Shown: piece after piece, positions 14,122 to 25,243 of the stretch
How the letters are laid out: every line of letters begins with the position of its first letter
Numbering within the stretch: the stretch's first letter is position 1
Assembly (NCBI RefSeq): GCF_029168945.1
Contig: NC_083610.1
Coordinates: forward strand, 48,005,429-48,069,428
Source: Cannabis sativa
Lineage: Eukaryota; Streptophyta; Magnoliopsida; Rosales; Cannabaceae
Direction: 5' to 3'
DNA length: 64,000 nucleotides
Notes under the pieces: generated by a model
The model's database searches: none
The model's input: the letters and a program-made list of their open reading frames with translations, nothing else
Told to the model about the DNA's origin: nothing
Translations under genes and position numbers: made by a program

Positions 14122-15533
14122 GAAAAGATATATTCATCAATTTTTGAATGGAGTTTGGAATTATTTTTCCATTAGTGATTTTATCTCATTTTATGAGATG
14201 AGAAAATGAACTATGAGAGTTACTCTTTTTTGGATTTATCTTGCCAAAGAGTAAATAGATCAAAGTGGATCTAAACTTGTAAAATGAGTCATAATTGGAA
14301 GAGCAATTTTAGACTCAAATCAAAGTGAATCATGGTGGATTCAAAAATTGTGAAAAGATAACAAAATTGGAGAAGCAATTTTGAATCTTAAATAATCAAA
14401 ATAGTGAACAAAATTGATGAGAATTTTTTCAACTTTGGTATAATTAAAGGCTAATCTCAATGAGAAGATAACCTTAAAATTATGAGAACAAATAATCACA
14501 TTATTTTTTAAGTGGTGTTGTGAGTTTGATATTTTAGTTTTATTGAGAAAACTAAAAGTATCAAATGATATTTTTTCAAAGTGACCTTAAAGAGTCATTT
14601 CAAGAGAAAAATACACAAAAGTGGTATTTTATATACACTTTGTGGTAGAAATATGGGGGTGAGCCACAAACTTAATCAAAATGTGATGAGACATTATTGA
14701 TTAGTTTATTTGATTTAAAACTCAAATTCTAAATCAATTTTGGTTATGTGCATATGCGAAAATTTTGACATATTTTGGTATCAAATTTTAGTGAAAATAA
14801 TTTCAAGAAAGAAATTAAAGAGAAATTATAGAGACAAAGATGCCTTCTATATTTTAAAATGAAGATATTATCTTGATAGTGAAATATGAGAAAGTGTGAG
14901 GGTGAAATCTAATATTTATCAAGCAATTTGGTTAGAGAATGGATGGTATGTGAAATTTAGGCATGCTTGGTGCCTAAAACTTGAGTATAACTTAGACATG
15001 TTTGGTGTCTAAAGTTAGTGTATAAATTTTGATATGCTTGGTATCAAAATGTGTGAGAAATTAAGTAAGTGTGAAAATTAATCTTCTATGTAAATTTTCA
15101 AAGCTTAAGTATACTTAAGGAGAAAAGTGACCATGTAACAATAGACACTAATTTTGGCTAGCAAGATTCGCTTGGAATCGAAAAGTGTGTGGTTATAACA
15201 AATCGCTTAATCTCCGTACAAGATTAAAGCATGAAATTTCGAGGGATGGGACCTAAACTCCCTTAGAGTTTTACTCATTGATGGTAACCTATCTTAACAC
15301 TAGTAAAAATCTAGTCTTAAGTTCAATAGGTAATAACAAGTCAATAGAGTGAAAAAGTAGTACTCAACTTGTCCCATATATGAAAGAGTACTAATGGTAA
15401 AATTTAGAGGGTTAAAACCGAAAGGTTTTTTAATAGAATGATGTGTCTAAAGAGAAGTTGTGAGACACTAATTTCTATCTATATGGACTAGAGGTGGTGC
15501 CGCCTCTTATGAGAATTGAGAGTTATTCTCTCT
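13448..15533. other. internal non-coding region of the LARD-like element
   Basis: Positions 13560-14060 are TATATGAGATAT-type low-complexity sequence, and an (AAT)n microsatellite occupies about 14062-14120. The rest has repeated short phrases (ATGCTTGGT with AAA, GAGAAATTA) and no coding frame. Confidence 0.6.
14062..14120. repeat. (AAT)n microsatellite
   Basis: There are about 19 uninterrupted AAT triplets. Confidence 0.95.
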
Positions 15534-16164
15534 TGTCCAACATTTTTATCCCATTAAACACCAATTAAAGTGCTGGTAACAGCCATGTGGTGAAGAGACT
15601 TTGATTTTCATATGTGATCCTCAAAACACTATAAATAGAGGTCTTGTGTTCACTTTGGGAGAGAACAAATTTCTATCAGAGAGCAAATTGCTACAAACAC
15701 TATAGGCTTGATAAATCCAGAAAGCTATTTTTATTCTTTTCTTTTCCCTAAGTGCTTGTGGTAGGGGGAAATAAGCTTTTGGACAGAGGTGTAAAACCTT
15801 GTTCAAGTCATGGTGATCCCCACTAATCTACACTCAAGGTTGTGAGTGAGTGTATATATATATATATATTATTCTCTTGTTATATATATACATATTGTAT
15901 ATTACATGTGTTATACACTTGTGGTTGGTGTTGAGATTGCTCTCACATCTCTTATATATATGTTATTTATGTATTGTGTTTTATGTGTAGCCTATTTCTT
16001 TGAGTTGTAATTCTTCTCTTCATCTCTATATTCTCTATTTTATGTGTATATTTTGTTTAGTGTTGTAACTTATTTAATCTGTGATTTTGTCCTTTGTATT
16101 ATTTATCATAGAGTTGTAATCTTGTTGGTTTGGTATTTCTATTGGAGCACAACAATTTCCAACA
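15534..16164 (+). repeat. right LTR of the non-coding element
   Basis: This 631-bp copy has an extra block near 15815-15905 (TA repeats and TACACTCAAGG) missing from the left copy. Confidence 0.65.
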
Positions 16165-16424
16165 CCAACTACGTACACTCAAGTACCAACTGATACAGTT
16201 TGACAATATATCTTTGTTTTTTTTTTTTGACAAAGTGATTAGAATCACTCATGAAAAGAAAAATTGTTTGATTCATTGTTGTCGTGAAAAGAAAATAAAG
16301 TAACCAACATCTCCCAAAACAACCTGATGATAGGTTGTGCCAACTACACTCAAGTACCAACTGATACACTTTGACAGTGTATCTTTTTTTTTTGACAAGT
16401 GATTAGAATCACTCATGAATTTAC
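16165..16424. repeat. duplicated LINE 3' end with oligo(T) tracts
   Basis: A roughly 90-bp block occurs twice (16165-16253 and 16338-16419). It holds ACTCAAGTACCAACTGATAC, then an oligo-T run (about 16213-16229 and 16384-16394), then GTGATTAGAATCACTCATGAA. Read on the minus strand, each copy is a LINE 3' untranslated end plus a poly(A) tail. The lower copy is a separate truncated insertion or a duplication. Confidence 0.6.
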
Positions 16425-16753
16425 AACGCAGACGTCCGCCACCGGCACTGAAACCTCCTCGAACTAGGATAGCTCATCATCTAACCGCAAAGCATGCTTT
16501 GCCAAGCCATGGGCCGTTAAATTTTTAAAGCGAGCCACATGGGACAAAATTGCCCTTGGAAATTTAGACAATAAAGCTATAACATCTCCAAACAATTTTC
16601 CTAACTCGTTGAATTATATCTTCCCGTTGTTGATGGCCATCACCAAAGCTAACGAATCTGAATAAACTGCATGAATTGGAAGACCACACATATAAGCTCA
16701 ATTAAAACCAACCAACAGGGCTAAAGTTTCAGCTTGTAATACTGAAATTCCAC

Positions 16754-17113
16754 CTGAAAAAATATAAAAAAACCAGAAAAATTTTAATTAGAAAATCATC
16801 AAGCTGATCAAAATCAATCAAACACCAAAAACTAAACAACTAGATCCCCATATAAAAATACTAGAACTAGCCAAAGGAATTACCCTTTAGCTAGTAGCAA
16901 CTTAACCCTTGTATTTTACTTCATAATCATATTAGGATTACTATCCCTTACTAAGACCCTAAGACCTAAAAAAAAATTTGATATGTAATCTGGTAACAAC
17001 AAATAAACCCTGCAACACTCCCATACCTAGGATATCAAAAGTTTCTTTTGGAAATTATCACAATAATGAAATAAGCAACGAATAATCTTTTTAATGTACC
17101 CACTATGACTAAC
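16754..17113 (-). other. intron-like block in LINE RNase H domain
   Basis: On the minus strand the upstream codons end CTAAAAG, the block starts GTTAGTC and ends with a T-rich tract and CAG, and coding resumes GTGGAATTTC. The joined reading is LSKPLKG then GISVLQAETLAL, as expected for this RNase H family. It is 360 bp, AT-rich and unlike LINE sequence. Confidence 0.6.
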
Positions 17114-18731
17114 CTTTTAGGGGTTTGCTCAATGCAGCGTGGACTATATTATCTTCTGACTATATAACAACACCTAATCCAACTAAGCTCGTGGTGCTCA
17201 ATACTGTTGCATCCACCATAAGTTTAGAGTGTAAACTCTCTTCTTGTGCACCTCTAAAATTTCTAGCCAAAGCTCCTCTATTCCTTCCATTAGTTTGGAG
17301 ACTTTTTTTGGGGCGATCCTTCATTGAAATGATCGAATCATAATAATTAATTATCCACTCAAGCACATTTTGTGGTTGTCTTATCTGTTGGCAATGAGTA
17401 ATCTTATTCATTTCTATTCATATTGCCCAGGAACACATAATTAATTTTGCAAAGGCATCTCTTTCCACCATTTCAAAAGCATAAAGTAAAATATTCTTGA
17501 AATTAATCTCTTCTTTTACTTCATGTAGAAAAGAGAATTCCAGAAGATTCCAAATGCCTTGTGAAACGAGACACCAGTAAATTGCATGAGTATTCGACTC
17601 TCCTCCAAAACCACATAGCTGACAAGAAGTACTAGAGGCGATATTCCGTCTAAACAAACCATTACACGTACGTAGAATTTCATGATAACCCCTCCATGCA
17701 AAATGTAAGATTTTTCTTGGAATTTTCATCCCCCAAAATTGTTTCCACCATAATGAAAACAAATCACTAGCAGATGAAGGTCGAAAATTATCTATAGTCA
17801 TTGCTAGGTTATACCCACTCCCAATAGAATAACATAGAATAACTACCATGATTCGTATAGTGCCAGAACCACGAATCCTCGTGATTAAACCAACTTAATG
17901 GTATAGAAAAAATACATTCTACATCAGATACATTAAAATATTGATTTACTACTATAGTATTCTGTTTCCCTGGTGACTCAATAAAATCTGACACTCTTGC
18001 CACCTCATACGCAGGACGTGAACTTGGAAGAAACGAAGGAGGTCTAGGAAACTAAGGGTCTCTAAAAGTCCTAGTATTCGTACCATTGTCGATACTCCGT
18101 CGTAGCCCTTATAATAATAAATCTCTTCCCCATAAGATTCCTTGCCATGTTGATGATGGATATGAACCCTTGTCTTCCTCTAAGATGTTAGATACTCTAA
18201 AATATCTTTCTTTCATTACTTGTGCCAATATTAATGATGGGTTTATTAAGATGCGCCATGCTTGCTTGGCCAAAAGAGATTGATTATACTGGCTAAATCG
18301 TCTAAAGCCTAACCCTCCACACTCTTTGGTTTACAAATCTTATGCCAAGTCCTCCAATAAACTTTTTGTTTATTGTCAACTGAGCCCCACCAATATCTTG
18401 TTATTAATCTTTCTATCTCTTCCCCGATGCCTTCTGGAATTTAAAACATGCCATTTGATAAGTAGGCATTGCTTGGATTACAGCTTTCACTAGAATCTCC
18501 TTACCCCCTTGCGAGAAAATTTTGGCCTGATATTCATTTAGCTTTTTCCATATTTTATCCTTGATTGGTCTGAATATTGCACTTTTATTTTTTCCTCCTA
18601 TCATGGGAAGGCCCAAATACTTTTCTATAGCCTGTGTTATTCTCATATTCAATGCTTTTGCAGAAAGTTTTCGCGTTTTCTCAGGAGTATTAGACGAAAA
18701 AATACAAAATAGATCTGTGAAAATTTATAAC

Positions 18732-18868
18732 CTGAATCAAAATAAAGAACACATAAGTTAAGGCAATACAATAAGATTAAACATCCCAAAAGGGCTAGGT
18801 TATTTACTAAATAAATATATCAACTAATTTGGTATAAAGAACTTATAAATTACTAAATCGAACATTAC
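18732..18868 (-). other. intron-like block in LINE reverse transcriptase
   Basis: The minus strand reads CTCGGGACAG, then GTAATGTTC at the donor, 137 bp in all, ending TTTTGATTCAG before GTTATAAATTTT. Its removal yields the conserved SGQVINF stretch of plant LINE reverse transcriptases, in phase 0. Confidence 0.65.
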
Positions 18869-19901
18869 CTGTCCCGAGCATCGCAAATATAATGCAAAAA
18901 TTTGTTGAATTGTGTGCAACGAACCCTCGTTTGCGTCTAAGAAAAGTAGACTATCATCAGCAAAAAATAGATGACTTATACTGGGAGCTTCTCTTGCAAC
19001 TTTCAGCCCAAAAATTTCTTTCTTTGATTCTGCCTGATTAATTAGCGATGAGAGTCCTTATGCGCATATTAAGAAAAGATAGGGAGAAAGTGGATCCCCT
19101 TATCTTAATCCTCTAGTTGGCATGACTTCACCATGAATAGAATCATTGATTTGAAAAGAATCACAAACAGATGAAACACATTTCAATATTGTATTCACCC
19201 ATTCAGACTTGAAACCCATTTTTATCATCATCTTCTCAATAAACTTCCATTCCACTCTATCATAGGTTTTTCTCATATCTAACTTCATTGCTACATAGCA
19301 TCACCTTCTGACTTTTCTTGCTTTTAAATTATGAAGGCACTCATAGGCAATAAGAACACTATCTGTTATGAGTCTTCCTAAAACAAAAGCACTTTAGTTC
19401 TCACTTATTAGTAGTGGTAGCAGGTTTTTGAGTCTATTTATTAGAACTTTAGAAATTATTTTATAACATATTACATAAACTAATCGGTCTGAATTCACTA
19501 ATCAATTCAGGTTGTTGGACTTTAGGAATAAGCGTAATTAGCGAATCATTAATACTATGCATATCCGTTACCCCTGATAAACAATCTAACACTGCTTTAG
19601 AAACTAAAGGGCCAACAATATCCCAGTGTTCTTGATAAAACAAGGCACTCATTCCATCTGGACCAAGGCTTTTATTCGCAGGCATAACAAAAAACTGCTT
19701 GTTCAACTTCTTCCAATGTAAAAATCTTCGTCAATGCTTCATTCATGTCATCTGTGACCACTTTCTCAACAACTTGTAACAACTCCTCAATACTTTCATC
19801 TGTTGGCATCATAGACGTAAAGAGTGCAGAATAGTATTTCTTTGTGATATCACCTATAGTATCGTTACTTGTATACCATATATGATCTTCATTTAATAAA
19901 C

Positions 19902-20314
19902 CTAAAATACAAAACCAAATTAACCTCATACAATTGATTTGTAAAGTACTTATGAGCTAACATCTCATATTCCAACTTGCGTCAGTTTCTCTATATGTAC
20001 ATACAATCAATTATGTGACTTGTATCCATCAGTTGTTATCTATTTAGGTTAAAGCATAACACCTTTTAGAACACAACCTATATTAAAAAGCATATTAACA
20101 CAATTATTATACATAAACAGTCACATTAAGACCTGAATTTGAAAACACCTTGCATCAACCTATTCTGAACCACTCTTGAAAAAATCACTAGTTGAACTGT
20201 TCGATATACTATTTGCCCTAATTAAAGCACATTAAACTATGTTCAATTGCATTTATGTTAAATTTCTTATCCATACTATACTTCACTCTATATGTAAATT
20301 GTAATAATAAATAC
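19902..20314 (-). other. intron-like block between LINE endonuclease and reverse transcriptase
   Basis: The minus strand reads ACAATTCGAG, then GTATTTATT at the donor, 413 bp, ending TTTTGTATTTTAG before GTTTATTAAATG. Joined, the protein reads KKNNTIRG then LLNEDHIWY, matching the usual R-x-N-x-I-x-x-L pattern of these elements, in phase 1. Confidence 0.65.
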
Positions 20315-21439
20315 CTCGAATTGTATTATTCTTCTTTCGTGCATTTGCCTTTTTGTAAAAATATTTGGTATTCTGATCACCAGTCTGTAACCATTGGACC
20401 ATTGCCCTTTGTTTTCAGAAGACCTCTTCCTTTAATAACAGATCGTTAAGTTTATTTTCTAATAGCAAAGATCCTTCGCTGGAACATCCTTTACTTTGCA
20501 AATTGTGCATTTGAACTACTTTTTTCTGTGTATCTTTAATTTCTCTAAATAAAGATCCATGCTTATTCTTATGCCAAGTATCCAGGTGTAAAGCACATTG
20601 TTGTATATTCTTAATAGTTGATATTAGTGATGTATTTTCCTCAGACCTCCAACAATTCTTTATTAGACTCTTACATTCTTCGTCACCAAGCCAAAGATTC
20701 TCAAATTTGAATCTTTTTCTCTTTTTGGAACCTTTTTGCTAGTCCATTTCATCTTTTATTTGTACCAAAAGTGCTCTGTGATCTGAGTGATAATAATCTA
20801 GATGCGTCAAGCTTGTATAAGAGAAAGAATTCTCCCATGCTTCATTCACCATTGCCCAATCTAATCTCCCGTTGATACTTTCATTATCTGCACTTTTTGC
20901 CCAAGTATATTTATCTCCTTTATAATGCAACAGGTGTAATGCGCACAACTCTAAAGTATTACGGAATTCTTTAATTTGTGTTTCATTTCTATGTCCCCTT
21001 TTATTTTAATCATTTTGACTTAAAATCTCATTAAAATCTCCAATCACCAACCATGGTCCTTCTTACACTATTCGTAAATGTTCTAACATATCCCATGTTA
21101 GTCGTCTCTTTGATACATTAGGCTTCCCATAAAAATCGTAGAAATGCCAAGTTATTGGATTATTCTCTATCTTCATAAAATAAACAATAATAGAAAATAT
21201 ACTCAAAGAGAATGGGAGAAACTTTATTATGTTGCTCACTAAAACAAACTTTTCAAGATATTCAAAAGGCATGGTTTCTCTCCTGAACTAAGGCTAGATT
21301 TACATGAAATCTCTCTTTCTGACCCCTTTGATTTCATTCCCTTTAAACCTTATAGTTTTCTCAAAATAAATAAGGAAACAACTCAAATACAAAAATAAAG
21401 TGATTGCATAATATTATATATACTAATAATAATATTACT

Positions 21440-23033
21440 AAAAATTTCTCAAACCATTATTTTGACCAGCCCTTCATTTATCTCGGTTCCTCCTCAAGTT
21501 GGACCTCAGGGAACTGCTGCAATGAGTGATCATAGTTTCCCAAGTGGCTTCAAACATTGGTAAATCTCTCCATTTAATCAAAACCTCCAAATCACCTCCT
21601 CCATCAAGTTGGCTTTTACGTACTCCCATTAACTTATCTATTTCAACTACCAATTTGAAATTAGGAGTCAGTTGAGAAGGTAGAGTTGCTAATGCTGGAG
21701 CACCCCATGAGCTCGACGAAGTGGAGAAATATGAAAAATATAATGAATGGATGAAGTGACGGGTAGTTGCAACTTGTAAGCGACTTCTTTGATACGGGCA
21801 AGCACCTCACAAGGCACGTAGTAGTGTGGGGAGATCTTCTCATTCCTCCGAGCAGCAAGGGTCTTCTGGCGATAAGGTATCAGCTTTACAAACATCCTTT
21901 CCCCAATGTGAAATTGTTCATCTTGTTGTCTTTTGTTTTCTGAACCTTTCATCTTTTGCTGAGCTCGAATCGAATGCATCTTAAGCTCATCTATTTGAAA
22001 ATCCTGCTCCTCCAATATCTCCTCAATTGTTGATACCAGAGTCATGCCTTTCTTATACTGAATCAGGGCTAGGGGGACCCGACCATATAAGATCCTAAAA
22101 GGTGTGTGCTTTGTGGCTTTATGAACGAAGTATTATACCCATACAGAACCCATGCCAATCACTGACCCCAAGTACGCAATTTTTTTTGAAGTGTAACACC
22201 GTAAATAAGTCTCCAAACAACGATTCACCACCTCTAATTAACCATCCATGAGTGGATGATACACAATGCTATGGCGGAGTTCAATACCCTAGAGCTTGAA
22301 TAGATCTTGCCAGAAATGACTTATGAAAATCTTATCCTTGTTGGATATGATAGACCTCAGAACACCATGGAGTCGAACCTCTTCCTTCAAAAATACTTCA
22401 TCTATCGATCGAGCAGTAAAATGGTGCTTTAATGAAATGAAATGAGCATGTTTACTGAGTCAATTAACAACTACTAAAATGGTGTCCATACCATGAGACT
22501 TTGGGAGTCCCTCTATGAAATCCATGGTTAAATCTTCCTAAACTAAGGTTGGCAAGGCAATGGGTTGTAACAACCCAGCTGGAGACACACTCGTGTGGAC
22601 TAGTTCTTTTGACAAGCATCATATTCTTACACCCACTCTGCAATACTTTTCTTCATTCCCAACCAATAAAATTCTGATGTGATTCTCTTAAATGTTTTGT
22701 CCTCGCCAAAATGTCTGCCCATAAGTGAGTTGTGGTATTCTCGCAAAATAATAGGAAGAATAGAGCAATTCTTTCGTAGCATCAGTCACCCTTTATAAAA
22801 TAATTGCCCATGTTCCAACAAGAATCATGTTGTCCTATGCCTCCCTTATTACAAATCAGGAATAATTTTGGAAAGGCAAATATCTTTGTCAATTTCTTGT
22901 TTCTCAACACCACAATCAATCCCTTAAGATACCAGTAGATTTTTTATTTCCACAGGTTGATTGACTCTTGACAAAGCATCTGCAACTCGATTTCCAGCCC
23001 CCAATTTGTACTAAATGTCAAAATTAACTAAGT
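21440..23033 (-). pseudogene. Ty3/gypsy (chromovirus-type) polyprotein fragment: RNase H end, integrase, chromodomain
   Basis: Reading downward on the minus strand, the RNase H end (GAGNRVADALSRVNQPV) is at about 23010-22950. Integrase zinc and core remnants are at 22690-22070 (EFYWLGMKKSI, VVNRLSKHAHF). The integrase C-terminal region is at 22045-21690 (LIPYRQKTLAARRNEKISPHYY, then IHYIFHISPLRRAHG). A chromodomain-like end is at about 21640-21510 (EVLIKWRDLPMFEATWE). Stops and frameshifts interrupt every part, and the protease, reverse transcriptase and LTRs were not found. It is an old, truncated insertion on the same strand as the LINE. Confidence 0.8.
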
Positions 23034-23685
23034 TTCCCCCAAGCTGATTAACTTATTCTTCTTCCTCCTGTTTTTATTGAAGAAGGAACAACGTGAGAGT
23101 TATAATTTTCACAGATGAGAGGAAATAGGTTTCCAAGTGTCCTCTCGTGTTTGGTGACAATCCAATCTGTTCTATTCTATGCTCTTGTGAAGAAGTAGAA
23201 ATAGATTGGGACTATGTCACATGCGGAGGGGAGGATTTTCGGTAATCCATGTATCTGCCTCACTTTTATGTTTATATCCAGTTATTGGAGAGTGAGAAGA
23301 GAAATCTTGAGCTTCACCAATAGTTTGAATCGGCTGTAATTGACCTTTCGTTGGTTTGCTTGATTTTTTATTTCTCTTCATTTAATTAAAGACATGAACA
23401 TTCTTCGACTGTTGTTCTCACCAACCTTCATTGTAAATCTAATGCTTTCAATTTTCAACCTAACATACTCTTTTTTTAGGAGATGTTGGTTTTCATGAGG
23501 TTGAGGGAATAATTTCGATGAACCTTGGGCGCTAAAGTACATGCTTAGCCCTGATCGATCCTCATGGCCTTTTGCTTAGCCCTGATTAATTCTTCAAGAG
23601 CACATTGTTGTTTTTGAGTTTCAAGTGTTTTGGCTTTTGAGTCAGATGAAAAAATTAGAAGCTTAAGGTGTTTGAATTTTTTTTA
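23034..23685. other. unassigned debris between gypsy and copia fragments
   Basis: I see no recognisable domain. Degenerate copia-like reading may persist near 23560-23685 on the minus strand, but it is too broken to assign. Confidence 0.3.
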
Positions 23686-23689
23686 TTAT

Positions 23690-24071
23690 GGTTCTTCATT
23701 TTTGAAGAGATTTTTTTTTTTGAAAGTATTTGATGAAAGGATATTACTTTTTGATCCAAGCTTATTCCATAATCCCAAGGTAGAGTCTTCATCAACAACT
23801 TCTCTAAGTACTTAATCTCTCAATCTTAAAAGAATAGCACTACGTGCTTTCACCTCGATCTCTTGAGAAACTTTCTTAACATCTTCTTCTTGATGCACAA
23901 GGAGCGCTTTGATCTTAATCCACCACAATCCAAAGTCATTCAGACTTATGAGCTTGTCTATTTTATATTTGACAGTAGCCATTCTTGATGAGTTCATGAA
24001 TCCTTATAAGTTCTTGAAACTCCAAAACTTGATTCTTGAATCTTTGATCTAACCGTGTTGCTCTGATACCA
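23690..24071 (-). pseudogene. Ty1/copia primer site and gag N-terminal fragment
   Basis: On the minus strand TGGTATCAGAGC (24071-24060) is the initiator-tRNA-Met primer site. A gag start at about 23979 follows (MATVKYKIDKLISLNDFGLWWIK in short runs, then AKSAILLRLRD). The next frame has EVVDEDSTLGLWNKLGSK down to about 23690, after which the gag is lost. DFGLW, LLVHQ and LWxKL are typical of copia gag. The matching 5' LTR should lie just above 24072. Confidence 0.75.
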
Positions 24072-24810
24072 TTAGTGGTGAATTAACACCTACCAAAAAT
24101 AAAATAAAACAAGAACTAAAGAACTAGAATGGCAGAATTAATTAATGACATAAATCAGAAATAAATGCAGAATTAACTAAAGGAAATAGAGACAAAGTTT
24201 AACAAGGTTCATCACCCTTTTTGTGGTGATCAATTCCCGAGACGAATAGTCCTTTGGCCAAGCTTTATTTGTCTTAAACAATGGAGGAATAAAGAGGAGA
24301 GTACAGAGTTTAATCTTAACAACAAGGGTGTGTTGCACCTCACTCTAATGGTGTCTTGCACATTACAAATTAACTCACTTGAGAGAGATGTGATCAAACA
24401 CACACATCCTCTTTAACAACCCTCCTCACTCATTGCAAACTTCATTGTCATCTAAATTCCTCTCCAAATTGTCACCTAAAGAAGTAGAACTCAAAGCCTT
24501 ACATATATAGGAAACTAATAAGAGGGGTACCCAAGTTAGTAAACTGAAATAACTAACTTTTGTGAGTTGACTGGACAGACATGGAACATTTAACAAGTCA
24601 CATAAATGAGACTAACAGTAGCAGTATACCAAGTTACTAAAATCTCTCACACAAATGTTTATTTTATAACTTCCAATAACCAAGACAAGAGGGAGAGAAT
24701 TAATGGGTAGTTTCAGCAAAAATAGAGTATTTGAAACCTTCTAGTGAGAGACATGAGATATAATGGGAAAATGGAGATGAAACATGGAAAGAAAGAGAGA
24801 AAGAAAGAAG
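24072..24810 (-). repeat. probable 5' LTR of the truncated copia element
   Basis: This non-coding sequence lies directly upstream (minus sense) of a primer-binding site. It includes a TATATATGTAAG promoter-like stretch near 24505. The outer border and a partner LTR were not found, so the extent is approximate. Confidence 0.4.
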
Positions 24811-24817
24811 ACACTAA

Positions 24818-25117
24818 GGAGGCATTTGGTTGGGAGGAATGAAAATATAGGAATATGAATAGGAATGGGAATAGGAATAGAATGGAATAAAATTTAAAAT
24901 GCATAAAAAAAAATTGATAATAAAATAATTAAATTTTTTTTCTTGTTACATTGGAATGGTCATTCCTTTCTTTTTAAAATGGAATAGCCATTCCACCAAA
25001 ATGGTGGAAAGAGCATTCCCTTGGAATGCTATTCTAATACTTTAAAATGCAACCAAACAAAGGAATGAAATGAAAATTATTTCCTTTCCATTTCATTACC
25101 TCCAACCAAACGCCACC
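24818..25117. mobile_element. PIF/Harbinger (Tourist-like) MITE
   Basis: This 300-bp element has a TAA duplication at 24815-24817 and 25118-25120. Its terminal inverted repeats start GGAGGCATTTGGTTGGGAGG on the left and, in reverse, GGTGGCGTTTGGTTGGAGG on the right. The interior is mirrored GGAATGG/CCATTCC sequence. A 3-bp TAA site and GGnGGC-type ends are the Harbinger signature. Confidence 0.88.
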
Positions 25118-25243
25118 TAAGGGTTAGTTTAAATTATGGGAGTGGTATTTGAAGAACAAAAGGGTATAATAGATTTTTTTTTATGTGAGGTAACTTGAAG
25201 CGTAGAAACTTAAATTTACCTTTTGAAAAGGGGTGTTGATAAG

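Larger units (their letters stand above)
12902..16164 (+). mobile_element. non-coding LTR retrotransposon derivative (LARD-like)
   Basis: Two long direct repeats (12902-13447 and 15534-16164) enclose about 2.1 kb without a usable reading frame. The repeats start TGTCCAAC and end TTTCCAACA, and each carries a TATAAATAG box (12999-13007 in the left copy). The internal part has AT-rich tracts and an (AAT)n run. I found neither a tRNA-primer site nor a target-site duplication. A plain segmental duplication therefore remains possible, though the TATA box and the TG/CA ends favour an LTR element. Confidence 0.6.
16384..21272 (-). pseudogene. L1-type LINE ORF2 (endonuclease, reverse transcriptase, RNase H), decayed, with intron-like interruptions
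   Basis: Read from high to low coordinates, the domains run as follows. The apurinic-type endonuclease part is at about 21250-20740 (WLVIGDFNEIL near 21050, SDHRALL near 20780), with its first ~100 residues missing. The connection is at 20740-20315. Reverse transcriptase is at 19901-18400 (GPDGMSALFYQ, KLDMRKTYDRVEW, FFADDSLLF near 18960). The zf-RVT region lies at 17850-17418 (WRGYHEIL, CQLCG). RNase H is at about 17280-16430, in two parts. It carries scattered stops and frameshifts and cannot make a protein as it stands. Three inserted blocks (16754-17113, 18732-18868, 19902-20314) have GT and AG borders, and removing them restores the family's continuous sequence in phase. An oligo(A) tail lies at 16394-16384. 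The 5' side abuts gypsy debris. Confidence 0.85.
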
